Shown here: positions 55,156 to 62,140 of the stretch, in pieces
Layout of the letters: each line of letters opens with the position of its first letter
Position numbering within the stretch: position 1 is the stretch's first letter
Source of the DNA: Halovibrio salipaludis
GTDB taxonomy: Bacteria; Pseudomonadota; Gammaproteobacteria; Pseudomonadales; Oleiphilaceae
Reading direction: 5' to 3'
Assembly: GCF_002286965.1 (NCBI RefSeq)
Contig: NZ_NSKD01000001.1
Span: 372,001 to 436,000, forward strand
DNA length: 64,000 nt
The notes under the pieces: model-generated
The model's input: the letters and a program-made list of their open reading frames with translations, nothing else
Database searches by the model: none
What the model was told of the DNA's origin: nothing
Position numbers and translations under genes: made by a program

Positions 55156-56891
55156 GACTCCATATTCTGTGCATTGGCGCTGCGACTGTGCAGATTCAGG
55201 CCGACCCGGGTCACCGCGTCGCCGGAAACCGCCTTGACCACCAGCTTGATTGGCCCCATGCGCAGCTTGTCACCCACCACCGGATGCCCATGCGCCCGGC
55301 GGAAGCACTCCGACAGGGTGTCACCGGGCTCATAGCCGGAGATGTCGATGCCATAGAAGAGTTCCACGTCCCCGACCGTGGCATCGCCATTGAGAACGAA
55401 CTCGCCGAAGAACTGGCGATCCTCCAGTGGACTGGTCCGTGGATGGGTATCAAAGAGCTTGCTCATTTCGTCAAGCTGCCCTGGTGAGGCCATAACCGCC
55501 ACCAGATCTCCCTCCGCGAGTTCCGTTTCCGCGGCCGGGTGAAACAGTTCCGAGTCCCGGAAGACGCCCGCGCAGATCACATGCCGTGGCAGATTCAGTT
55601 CACTGAACGGCAGCGGTTCCCGCCAGCGCTCGCCGGTCAGCTCAAAGACCATCAGCTCATGGTCGCCGGAGCCGGGCAGATCCAGGGGCAGCCGGCGCCG
55701 CGGTTCCTGGCCCGAGGGCACCTCGAGGCGCAGGCGATGGGCCAGGGGCGCCAGGGTTGTCCCCTGGACCAGCAGTGACACCAGCACCACGCAGAACGCC
55801 ACGTTGAACAGAAGGTGCGCATGCTCGATGCCAGCCATGACCGGGAACAGCGCCAGCACGATCGGCACCGCGCCACGCAGGCCGACCCAGCTTATGAATA
55901 CCTTCTCCCGGGCGTGGAAGCCAAAGGGCCAGAGTGTTGCCAGCACGGCAACAGGTCTTGCCAGGAGGATCAGAACGGCGGCAATGACCAGCCCCGGGAT
56001 CAGCAGGTCCACCAGTTCGGACGGCGTGACCAGCAGCCCCAGAATCAGGAACAGTGCCATCTGGGCCAGCCAGGCAAGCCCGTCGTGCATCTGCAGCACC
56101 GCCGGCAGCATACGGATCCGACGGTTTCCCAGCACCACACCACTGAGGTAGATCGCCAGGAACCCGCTCCCGCCCAGGCTGTTGATGCCCGCAAACACCA
56201 CCAGCCCGCCGGAGGCCACCAGCAACGGGTAGAAGGCCGGCACCAGCTGCACCCGGTTGATCAGCGCAGCCAGCAGCCACCCACCCAGAAGGCCGCCCGC
56301 CACGCCCAGCCCGAACTGCTGGATGAGAAGCCAGAGGCTTTCGAGCAGCGGTGCCTGGCCACTGCTCTGGATGAACGACAGCAGCACCAGGGTCAGGAAG
56401 ATGGCCATGGGGTCGTTGCTGCCGGACTCGATCTCCAGGGTGGCGCTGACCCGGTCGTTCAGGTGCAGACCACGCCCCTGGAGCAGGGAGAAGACGGCGG
56501 CCGCGTCCGTCGAGGATACAATCGCCCCCATCAGCAGCGCCACGGCCAGCGGCAGGTCGAACAGCCAGAACGCGGCCAGTCCTGTCAGTCCGGCGGTGAT
56601 CGCCACCCCCACGGTGGCCAGACCCAGCGCCGGCTTCAGCCCTACCCGGAAGCTCTCGTGCCGCGTTCTCAGGCCGCCGTCGAGCAGGATGATGGCCAGG
56701 GCCAGGTTGCCGACCAGAAAACCGGTCCCGAAATCATTGAACGGCAGCCCGCCCGGTCCATCTTCTCCGGCAAGCATGCCGATGGCCAGAAACAGCAGCA
56801 GCACCGGCATGCCAACCCGGCTCGACAGCGGGCTGAGCAGGATGCTCAAACTGAGCAGGAGGCCGATAAACAGAAGAAGGTCGGTGGTCAA
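55152..56891 (-). CDS. Potassium/proton antiporter (CvrA/NhaP2-like CPA1)
   Basis: 579 residues. About twelve membrane helices with the CPA1 motif (GSNDPMAIFLTL, IVSSTDAAAVFSLL) in the first 400, then a RCK-C-like domain (about 410-490) and a C-terminal CorC/HlyC-like region (DGDATVGDVELFYGIDISGY). This order is that of CvrA/NhaP2, which expels K+ or Na+ for H+. It suits osmotic and pH control in a salt habitat. First gene of the antiporter-cupin-CobW unit. Confidence 0.9.
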   Translation of the reverse strand: MTTDLLLFIGLLLSLSILLSPLSSRVGMPVLLLFLAIGMLAGEDGPGGLPFNDFGTGFLVGNLALAIILLDGGLRTRHESFRVGLKPALGLATVGVAITAGLTGLAAFWLFDLPLAVALLMGAIVSSTDAAAVFSLLQGRGLHLNDRVSATLEIESGSNDPMAIFLTLVLLSFIQSSGQAPLLESLWLLIQQFGLGVAGGLLGGWLLAALINRVQLVPAFYPLLVASGGLVVFAGINSLGGSGFLAIYLSGVVLGNRRIRMLPAVLQMHDGLAWLAQMALFLILGLLVTPSELVDLLIPGLVIAAVLILLARPVAVLATLWPFGFHAREKVFISWVGLRGAVPIVLALFPVMAGIEHAHLLFNVAFCVVLVSLLVQGTTLAPLAHRLRLEVPSGQEPRRRLPLDLPGSGDHELMVFELTGERWREPLPFSELNLPRHVICAGVFRDSELFHPAAETELAEGDLVAVMASPGQLDEMSKLFDTHPRTSPLEDRQFFGEFVLNGDATVGDVELFYGIDISGYEPGDTLSECFRRAHGHPVVGDKLRMGPIKLVVKAVSGDAVTRVGLNLHSRSANAQNMES

Positions 56892-57044
56892 GCGGTCCTC
56901 CCGGGACTGTTTTTACCCGACTTTAAGGATGATGGCTGCAAAACGCATCTGTTTCAGTTTCAATGGAACCGATAGTACGCTTGAGCGTCCTGTACGGAGT
57001 CAATGTACCAATTTGCCTGTTTCAGCAACCCGGAGAAACCCTCT

Positions 57045-57431
57045 ATGACCGATGAGGTACTGGTTCTGGACGTGCGTTTCGCCGTCCACCAGCTCAGAAG
57101 CACCGACCTGATCCCTGCCGAAGTCTTCCGGACTCCCTATTACTGGATCGGGCGTACCGCCGGGTTTCTGTCACTGATCTGTGATGAGTCACTGTCGCTG
57201 CCGGCCGCCGACACCAGCACCGGCTGGCTATGCCTCAATATCCGCACCGGCGATCCCGTGCTCCCGGAAGTGGCGCAGAATCTGCGCAACAGCGGCATCG
57301 GTTTTGTACCACTGCCTTCCGGCGCCGGTGCCTACGGCCTGATTCCGGAACACCAGATGGCGGAAACACGCACCCAACTGGAAGCCGCCGGCTACCGGGT
57401 CCAGGATGAGGCCGAAACGGGTTCCGCCTGA
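57045..57431 (+). CDS. ACT domain protein
   Basis: 128 residues with an ATG at 57045 preceded by GGAGA. The pattern of VFRTPYYWIGRTAGFLSLICDES, TGWLCLNIRTGDPV, a helix and GIGFVPLPSGAGAYGLIPE matches the small ACT-7 proteins with two ACT-like halves, which may bind amino acids. An in-frame ATG at 57003 is possible but lacks a site. Function unknown. Confidence 0.7.
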   Translation: MTDEVLVLDVRFAVHQLRSTDLIPAEVFRTPYYWIGRTAGFLSLICDESLSLPAADTSTGWLCLNIRTGDPVLPEVAQNLRNSGIGFVPLPSGAGAYGLIPEHQMAETRTQLEAAGYRVQDEAETGSA

Positions 57432-57491
57432 AAGCTGTTCCCTGATAGCTTGGGGTACATCCTGCGGGATCAGCCTGGGTACCCACACATC

Positions 57492-58205
57492 ATGCACGAC
57501 CTGACACAGCATCGCTATTTCCGGCGCAACCAGCGTGGTCGTGATTTCGTGGTCAGTGACCTCCACGGCCGCCTGGACCGGCTCGATTACCGGCTGGAAC
57601 AGCAGGGATTCGATCCTGAGCGCGACCGTCTGTTCGCCGTTGGGGACCTTGTGGATCGCGGCGACAACAGTGCCGCCCTGGTCGAGCGCCTGGAGGAACG
57701 CTGGTTCTTCAGCGTGCTCGGCAACCATGAACTGATGCTGCTGGATGCACTGGCCGACCCGGGCGCACGGGTGCTGCACGAACACAACGGGGGACGCTGG
57801 TTTCACCGCCAGCCCTCCGGGGCACAGCTCTACCAGGGCACTCTGCTTCATCAGCACCTGGCCCTGGCCTTTACGGTGGAAACCATGAACGGTTCCGTGG
57901 GCATCATCCACGCCACCGCCCCCTCGGACTGGCGTACCGTGCAGGAAGTCCCCATGGATGAAGGCCAGTGGGAGGAACTGGTCTGGGACCGGTCCGACTA
58001 CAACCAGGCCCTGCGCAGCCCGGCACTGGTTCCCCCGGTACGCCACGTGACCCGCGTGGTGCACGGCCATGTCTCCTGCGAGCAGGCGATACATGCGGCC
58101 AACCGTTTCTGGATTGACACGCTTTACCGGGGTGGTGATATTACCCTGATACCGATCCCGGCCCTGCTCGGCATTCCCGAGCACCAGCGTTCCAGCGCAG
58201 GCTGA
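57492..58205 (+). CDS. Metallophosphoesterase of the PrpA/lambda-phosphatase type
   Basis: 237 residues from the ATG at 57492. Dimetal motifs VVSDLHGRLDRL, AVGDLVDRGDNS, LGNHELMLLDA and the late VVHGHVS match bacterial PPP-type protein phosphatases and diadenosine tetraphosphatases. Substrate cannot be decided. The L,D-transpeptidase gene starts 17 bp later, so they may share a transcript. Confidence 0.88.
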   Translation: MHDLTQHRYFRRNQRGRDFVVSDLHGRLDRLDYRLEQQGFDPERDRLFAVGDLVDRGDNSAALVERLEERWFFSVLGNHELMLLDALADPGARVLHEHNGGRWFHRQPSGAQLYQGTLLHQHLALAFTVETMNGSVGIIHATAPSDWRTVQEVPMDEGQWEELVWDRSDYNQALRSPALVPPVRHVTRVVHGHVSCEQAIHAANRFWIDTLYRGGDITLIPIPALLGIPEHQRSSAG

Positions 58206-58222
58206 GACCCACAGGGAGAACC

Positions 58223-58747
58223 ATGCGTCGATCCATAACAGCCGTCACCGTTCTGCTGTTCCTGCTGCCCCTGATCCTGCCTTGCCCGGCAGCCGCAACC
58301 AGCGACGCCCAGCAGACGGTGGCCAGTGTGGACCGGGTTCTGGTGATCAAGAGCGAGCGCAGGCTGTACCTGATCCGTGACGGCAAACGCATCGGCAGCT
58401 ACCGCGTCTCCCTCGGGCAGGAGCCGGAAGGGCACAAACTGTTCGCCGGCGATAACCGTACCCCTGAAGGCCAGTACACGCTGGACTGGCGCAATCCCGA
58501 GAGTGACTACTACCGCTCCATCCACATCTCCTATCCCAACTCCGAGGATCGCCGCAAGGCGCGGGCCTGGGGACAGGACCCCGGAGGTAACATCATGATC
58601 CACGGGCTGCCCAATGACGCGGGCAAGTGGAATTTCGCCTTCGAGGGGCTCGACTGGACAGACGGCTGCATTGCCGTGAACAACCGGGCGATGGATGAGA
58701 TCTGGCGCCGGGTTACCGTTGGTACACCTATTGAAATCCGACCATGA
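58223..58747 (+). CDS. L,D-transpeptidase family protein (YafK-like)
   Basis: 174 residues with a signal peptide (AVTVLLFLLPLILPCPAAA). YkuD domain: VLVIKSERRLYLIRDGK, TPEGQYTLDWRNPES, HGLPNDAG and the catalytic DWTDGCIAVNN, where Cys follows TDG in place of the more frequent SHG, as in YafK-type proteins. It acts in the periplasm on peptidoglycan or the Lpp link; DpaA (YafK) in E. coli detaches Lpp. Notably an Lpp-like gene follows 100 bp later. Confidence 0.85.
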   Translation: MRRSITAVTVLLFLLPLILPCPAAATSDAQQTVASVDRVLVIKSERRLYLIRDGKRIGSYRVSLGQEPEGHKLFAGDNRTPEGQYTLDWRNPESDYYRSIHISYPNSEDRRKARAWGQDPGGNIMIHGLPNDAGKWNFAFEGLDWTDGCIAVNNRAMDEIWRRVTVGTPIEIRP

Positions 58748-58847
58748 AAACGGTTTTCACAAACCGTCACTTTGCTACACTTGAAGCGGCATGGACTCCT
58801 CAAGCTGAGTCCCGCCGAATATTAACCCGAAGAAAAAGGGGACCATC

Positions 58848-59141
58848 ATGAAGAAGCTGACGCTCGCAGGAATTGCTCTGACCGCTGTTGCACTGGGCGG
58901 CTGTGCAAGCACCAACGAAGACGCCATGAACACAGCGGACAATGCAATGGACACAGCGAACGATGCCATGAGCACGGCAGAGGGCGCTGACAGCAGCGCG
59001 GCTGATGCACAGGCGCGGGCTGACGAAGCCTATGAGCTGGCCGAGGAAGCCCTCAAGCGCGCCAAGAATGCCGAGCAGTCGGCTGAGGAAGCCAACGAGC
59101 GGGCCAAGCGCATGCTGGACCGTGCGACCGGCAAGGAATAA
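58848..59141 (+). CDS. Lpp/OprI-like alanine-zipper lipoprotein
   Basis: 97 residues with a lipobox ALGGC (Cys about residue 19). The mature part is almost wholly helical with heptad-like Ala repeats ([34 protein letters not shown]), resembling OprI and Lpp, which tie outer membrane to wall. The end reads RATGKE rather than the YRK terminus of E. coli Lpp, so a covalent wall link is doubtful though Lys is near the end. Strong hairpin follows. Confidence 0.83.
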   Translation: MKKLTLAGIALTAVALGGCASTNEDAMNTADNAMDTANDAMSTAEGADSSAADAQARADEAYELAEEALKRAKNAEQSAEEANERAKRMLDRATGKE

Positions 59142-59151
59142 GCCGGTGCCG

Positions 59152-59178
59152 GGAAGCCGCCCTTCGGGCGGCTTCCTT
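59152..59178. terminator. Intrinsic terminator hairpin after the lipoprotein gene
   Basis: GGAAGCCGCCC (59152-59162), TTC loop, GGGCGGCTTCC (59166-59176): perfect 11-bp stem followed by TT. The T-run is short; it also lies at the end of the convergent queE gene, so it may serve both. Confidence 0.7.
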
Positions 59179-59181
59179 CCA

Positions 59182-59844
59182 TTACTCGATTCCCACCATC
59201 TTGTGCATCTGCACACTCAACCGCCAGCGCGGATGCGCCATGCAGTAACGGATGGCCTCACGCGTGTTCGCATCCCGGACCAGATCCCGTTCCGCGCCCG
59301 CATCCGGGGATGACATGGGTGAAAGCAGCCGTGCCCGTGCCGCAATGTCGTCATAATCCGCCGGATCCTGACCCTCCTGGGGATACACCAGTTTCAGCTC
59401 ATCACAGCGTCTGATGCGGATGCCGGTACCCGCCTTGGGGCTGACGCAGAGCCAGTCGATGCCATCCGGGGCATCCAGCGTGCCATTGGTTTCCACCGCC
59501 ACGAAGAAATGGCGCTGATGGAATGCCTCAAGAAGAGGGCCATCCAGCTGCAACAGCGGCTCACCGCCGGTACACACCACCATGGGGGATTCCTCTCCGC
59601 TCCCGGAGCCCGGCCACAGGGACGCGATGTGGTCGGCAAGCTGTTCGGGTGTCTCGAACACACCGCCATTGGGCCCGTCGGTCCCCACAAAATCCGTGTC
59701 GCAGAACTGGCACACGGCGGTGGCCCGGTCCTTTTCCCGACCGGTCCAGAGATTGCACTTGCTGAAGCGGCAGAAGACGGCAACCCGCCCTGCCTGAAGC
59801 CCCTCCCCCTGGAGGGTGGTGAAGGCTTCCTTGATCCGGTACAT
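59182..59844 (-). CDS. queE: 7-carboxy-7-deazaguanine synthase
   Basis: 220-residue radical SAM enzyme of queuosine synthesis, converting carboxytetrahydropterin to 7-carboxy-7-deazaguanine. The cluster motif is of the C-x14-C-x2-C form (from KCNLW to VCQFCDTDF), the variant used by one QueE group. VVCTGGEPLLQLDGPL and VETNGT complete the SAM site. Directly downstream of queC with a one-base overlap. Confidence 0.92.
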   Translation of the reverse strand: MYRIKEAFTTLQGEGLQAGRVAVFCRFSKCNLWTGREKDRATAVCQFCDTDFVGTDGPNGGVFETPEQLADHIASLWPGSGSGEESPMVVCTGGEPLLQLDGPLLEAFHQRHFFVAVETNGTLDAPDGIDWLCVSPKAGTGIRIRRCDELKLVYPQEGQDPADYDDIAARARLLSPMSSPDAGAERDLVRDANTREAIRYCMAHPRWRLSVQMHKMVGIE

Positions 59845-60506
59845 CAGTGCGCATCCTCATAGGGCAGGGGATCTGTGACGCCGTGGGCGGCGAAAGCCTC
59901 CAGCCGCTCCGTGCAGGCACCGCAGCGGCCACAGGCCAGGGTCCGGCCGTTGTAACAGGTCCAGGTACGGCTGTAGTCCAGGTCCATGGCCAGGCCCTCA
60001 CCCAGGATCTGACCCTTGGTGAAGTGCATGAAGGGTGCCGCCACGCGCACGGCTTCGTAGTTGGCCACGCGGGCAACCCGGTCCATCTGCTCGATGAACT
60101 CAGGCCGGCAGTCGGGATAGATGGCGTGATCACCGCCATGGGCCCCGTACCAGACCGCCTCGGCGCCGCGGCTCACGGCATGGCCGATGGCCAGCGACAG
60201 CAGGATCATGTTGCGATTGGGCACCACAGTCGCCTTCATGGTGGCTTCCTCGTAATGCCCCTCCGGCACGGGTTCCGAATCGGTCAACGCGGAACCGGCC
60301 AGCAGACCCTGGATACCGGTGATGTCGACCACTTCGTGATCAATCCCGAGCTCCCGGGTGACGGCCCGGGCACAGTCGAGTTCCCGGGCATGACGCTGGC
60401 CGTAGTCAAAGGACAGGGCATGCACGCGCCAGCCCTCCGCCAGCGCCCGGTGCAGCAGCGTGTAGGAGTCCATGCCTCCTGAATAGATGACAACAATACG
60501 GCTCAT
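59844..60506 (-). CDS. queC: 7-cyano-7-deazaguanine synthase
   Basis: 220 residues, ATP-dependent enzyme making preQ0 from CDG and ammonia. PP-loop [32 protein letters not shown] and the C-terminal zinc site [25 protein letters not shown] (Cys in C-x8-C-x2-C-x2-C) are complete. First gene of queC-queE. No preQ1 riboswitch is evident upstream. Confidence 0.94.
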   Translation of the reverse strand: MSRIVVIYSGGMDSYTLLHRALAEGWRVHALSFDYGQRHARELDCARAVTRELGIDHEVVDITGIQGLLAGSALTDSEPVPEGHYEEATMKATVVPNRNMILLSLAIGHAVSRGAEAVWYGAHGGDHAIYPDCRPEFIEQMDRVARVANYEAVRVAAPFMHFTKGQILGEGLAMDLDYSRTWTCYNGRTLACGRCGACTERLEAFAAHGVTDPLPYEDAH

Positions 60507-60593
60507 TGGGATTCCCGTGCGGTTGGCCTGATGCCCATTCTATCAACCATGAACGGATTGCGGAGGCTCTGTAGGGACTACCCGCAGCCGCTC

Positions 60594-60621
60594 TTGAAAA
60601 AGCCCGGTTCAGGGATACACT
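60594..60621 (+). promoter_or_regulatory. Sigma-70-like promoter for the leader RNA
   Basis: TTGAAA (60594-60599) and TACACT (60616-60621) separated by 16 bp, a good housekeeping-type pair. Transcription would begin near 60628 and read through the leader peptide at 60652. It is divergent from queC. Confidence 0.65.
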
Positions 60622-60651
60622 GAGGGTATGGAGTCAGGAGGCACTTATACC

Positions 60652-60729
60652 ATGACAACAGGTGGTAACCCCGTGGGGGTGACATCCATTACGACACGAA
60701 AGCACCCGCTGACGACCGCGGGCTCCTGA
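60652..60729 (+). CDS. Putative 25-residue Thr-rich leader peptide
   Basis: ATG to TGA encoding 25 residues, seven of them Thr (MTTGGN..., SITTRK..., PLTTAGS), behind an AGGAGG at 60636-60641 with 10-nt spacing. It lies between a promoter and a terminator-like hairpin array ahead of the 81-residue gene at 60869, the standard place of an attenuator leader peptide. No family is known; expression is inferred. Confidence 0.5.
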   Translation: MTTGGNPVGVTSITTRKHPLTTAGS

Positions 60730-60740
60730 ACGGTATGCAA

Positions 60741-60828
60741 GGCCGGAGGGAGCCCTGCGGGGTCGCCTCCGGTCGGTTGGGCTGATGCCCTGTCCGATAG
60801 CCCGGAGGTGACCGCCTCCGGGCTTTTT
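60741..60828 (+). ncRNA. Candidate transcription attenuator RNA
   Basis: Segments 1 (60741-60749), 2 (60766-60774), 3 (60801-60808) and 4 (60815-60822) share one repeated pair of complementary cores, CCGGAGG and CCTCCGG. 1 pairs with 2 and 3 with 4 (the terminator), while 2 can pair with 3 over nine bases (60764-60772 with 60802-60810, one G-U), which would break the terminator. A small GGGC-TGAT-GCCC hairpin (60779-60790) lies between. In addition GGGCTCC at 60720-60726, next to the leader stop codon, can pair with GGAGCCC at 60749-60755. Confidence 0.6.
60799..60828 (+). terminator. Strong intrinsic terminator within the leader
   Basis: AGCCCGGAGG (60799-60808) pairs with CCTCCGGGCT (60815-60824) around TGACCG, then TTTT follows. 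It stands 40 bp before the start of the downstream gene and has no other gene on its strand to terminate. Confidence 0.88.
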
Positions 60829-60868
60829 CGTTGTATTGAATCCGAGCAACGCGGACAGGAGGGGTCCC

Positions 60869-61114
60869 ATGAGCCAGAAAGCGAATCACAACAGCAACCG
60901 TATCCGCCGCCCCGGGCGTCTGCCGTTCCTGGACGCCATCTGCAAGCGCCTCAACCAGCGCGTGAACCTGGAGGACGAACGCTCGGTTCTGGCTCTGTAT
61001 GAGCGCGGCTGGATCTTCCATGGTGTTCTGGGTACACCGAGTGAGGCGGAAAGCCGCTACATCCGCTCGCTGGCAGCCCGCTACAACTCCTGGATCCAGA
61101 AACAGGTGGCCTGA
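60869..61114 (+). CDS. Small basic hypothetical protein downstream of the attenuator
   Basis: 81 residues, ATG at 60869 behind ACAGGAGGGG. The N-terminal 20 residues are basic and likely flexible (NSNRIRRPGRLPFL); the remainder is helical with DAICKRLNQRVNL and YERGWIFHGVLGTPSEAESRYIRSL. No membrane segment. I do not recognise the family; the basic N-terminus would suit nucleic acid binding. It is a single gene, so the regulated output of the attenuator is this protein alone. Confidence 0.65.
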   Translation: MSQKANHNSNRIRRPGRLPFLDAICKRLNQRVNLEDERSVLALYERGWIFHGVLGTPSEAESRYIRSLAARYNSWIQKQVA

Positions 61115-61127
61115 AGAGGAAGCAAGG

Positions 61128-61161
61128 TCCACAACAGCGGCTCAGGTGCCGCTGTTGTGGA
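61128..61161. repeat. 14-bp perfect inverted repeat at a convergent gene end
   Basis: TCCACAACAGCGGC (61128-61141) and GCCGCTGTTGTGGA (61148-61161) are exact reverse complements around a 6-nt loop. The right arm is coding sequence for the last residues of the response regulator, the left arm is intergenic. No T-run; may act as a two-way transcript end. Confidence 0.75.
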
Positions 61162-61525
61162 TCATCATGTAGTTGTTGACCACATCCTGGATCTTTTCAC
61201 GGGAATAGGGTTTGACCACATAGCCATTGGCGCCGGCGGTAATCGCCCGCTGGATGCTATCGATGGAATCATCGGCCGTAACCAGCACCACGTGCTGCTG
61301 CCGATTCGCCGCCTTGATCTCCTTCATCACCTCATGGCCGTCACGATCCGGCAGGCCGAGGTCCAGCATCACGATCTGGAAACTGTCTCCATTGAAGGCC
61401 TCCACCCCGGATGCCGCATCATCCGCTTCAACCACCCTGCTCACACCGACGGCATAGAGCATCTCGGTGAGCATCTGGCGCATGGTGGGTTCGTCCTCAA
61501 CAACAAGCACGTTGAGATTCGTCAT
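61142..61525 (-). CDS. Single-domain response regulator (CheY-like)
   Basis: 127 residues, receiver domain only. Acid pocket VVEDE, phosphorylation site VMLDLGLPDRDG, conserved Thr in VLVTADDS and Lys in YVVKPYS are all present. It has no output domain, so it works by protein contact. It lies in one minus-strand unit after the hybrid kinase and a membrane protein, and could receive phosphate from that kinase's HPt domain. Confidence 0.93.
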   Translation of the reverse strand: MTNLNVLVVEDEPTMRQMLTEMLYAVGVSRVVEADDAASGVEAFNGDSFQIVMLDLGLPDRDGHEVMKEIKAANRQQHVVLVTADDSIDSIQRAITAGANGYVVKPYSREKIQDVVNNYMMIHNSGT

Positions 61526-61576
61526 TGGGTCCTCTCGATTGTTCTCCGGCCTTTCAACTATAGCAGGCGTGCACCC

Positions 61577-62128
61577 TCACGCTTCATCGCGTGACATTTT
61601 CTGACTTTCTCCACTCCTGCCGGGAAGCTCCAGCTCGCGTTCGCCATCTGATTCACCCTGATCAGCCTCCTCGTCGGCGAACAGGACCGGATCCGGGTGT
61701 GTCAGCAGATTGCTGATACTGATCGCGGTGGTATAGAGCGAGATGGCGACGATCAGCAGTATCGGCTGGACGAACACAACCATCCGGGGCACCTCCTCAC
61801 TGGTGGTGATCAGAAGCAGCATCAGGATGGCCGGCCCGAGCACCAGCAGCAGGGTCAGCGCCAGGAAGAACACGATGCGCTCCCGGAACTGGCTCAGGTT
61901 GTGATCGGTGATCAGCCCGAGCACGAACTTGCCCAGGGCAAGACCGCCCAGAATGGCCGCGGCAATGGAAAGATCCGGCGCCGTGAGCGTGGCTTCCGGA
62001 TGGCCATGCCAGGCGCGGGTCAGGGCAATCACGGCAAACGGGAAGAGGATGAAGATCACATCCGCGTAGGTCCCGTACATCATGTTGACGGTTTCGTGAT
62101 TCGTACGATGGTCCGGAAGATGGTTCAT
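61577..62128 (-). CDS. Unrecognised four-helix membrane protein in a phosphorelay operon
   Basis: 183 residues with four hydrophobic helices (ADVIFILFPFAVIALT, SIAAAILGGLALGKFVLGLI, IVFFLALTLLLVLGPAILML, MVVFVQPILLIVAISLYTTA) and an acidic cytoplasmic tail of about 40 residues. It starts 13 bp after the hybrid kinase stop and is followed by the response regulator gene. It may sense a signal for the relay or be its target. No family recognised. Confidence 0.7.
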   Translation of the reverse strand: MNHLPDHRTNHETVNMMYGTYADVIFILFPFAVIALTRAWHGHPEATLTAPDLSIAAAILGGLALGKFVLGLITDHNLSQFRERIVFFLALTLLLVLGPAILMLLLITTSEEVPRMVVFVQPILLIVAISLYTTAISISNLLTHPDPVLFADEEADQGESDGERELELPGRSGESQKMSRDEA

Positions 62129-62140
62129 GGTGTCATCCTG

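Noticed and set aside
60507-60650. PreQ1 riboswitch upstream of queC
   Set aside because: No A-rich tail or preQ1 aptamer core is visible on the minus strand in this stretch.
60628-60828. Housekeeping structural RNA (4.5S, 6S, tmRNA or RNase P)
   Set aside because: None of their conserved cores is present; the stretch is better explained as a short leader with a peptide and terminator.
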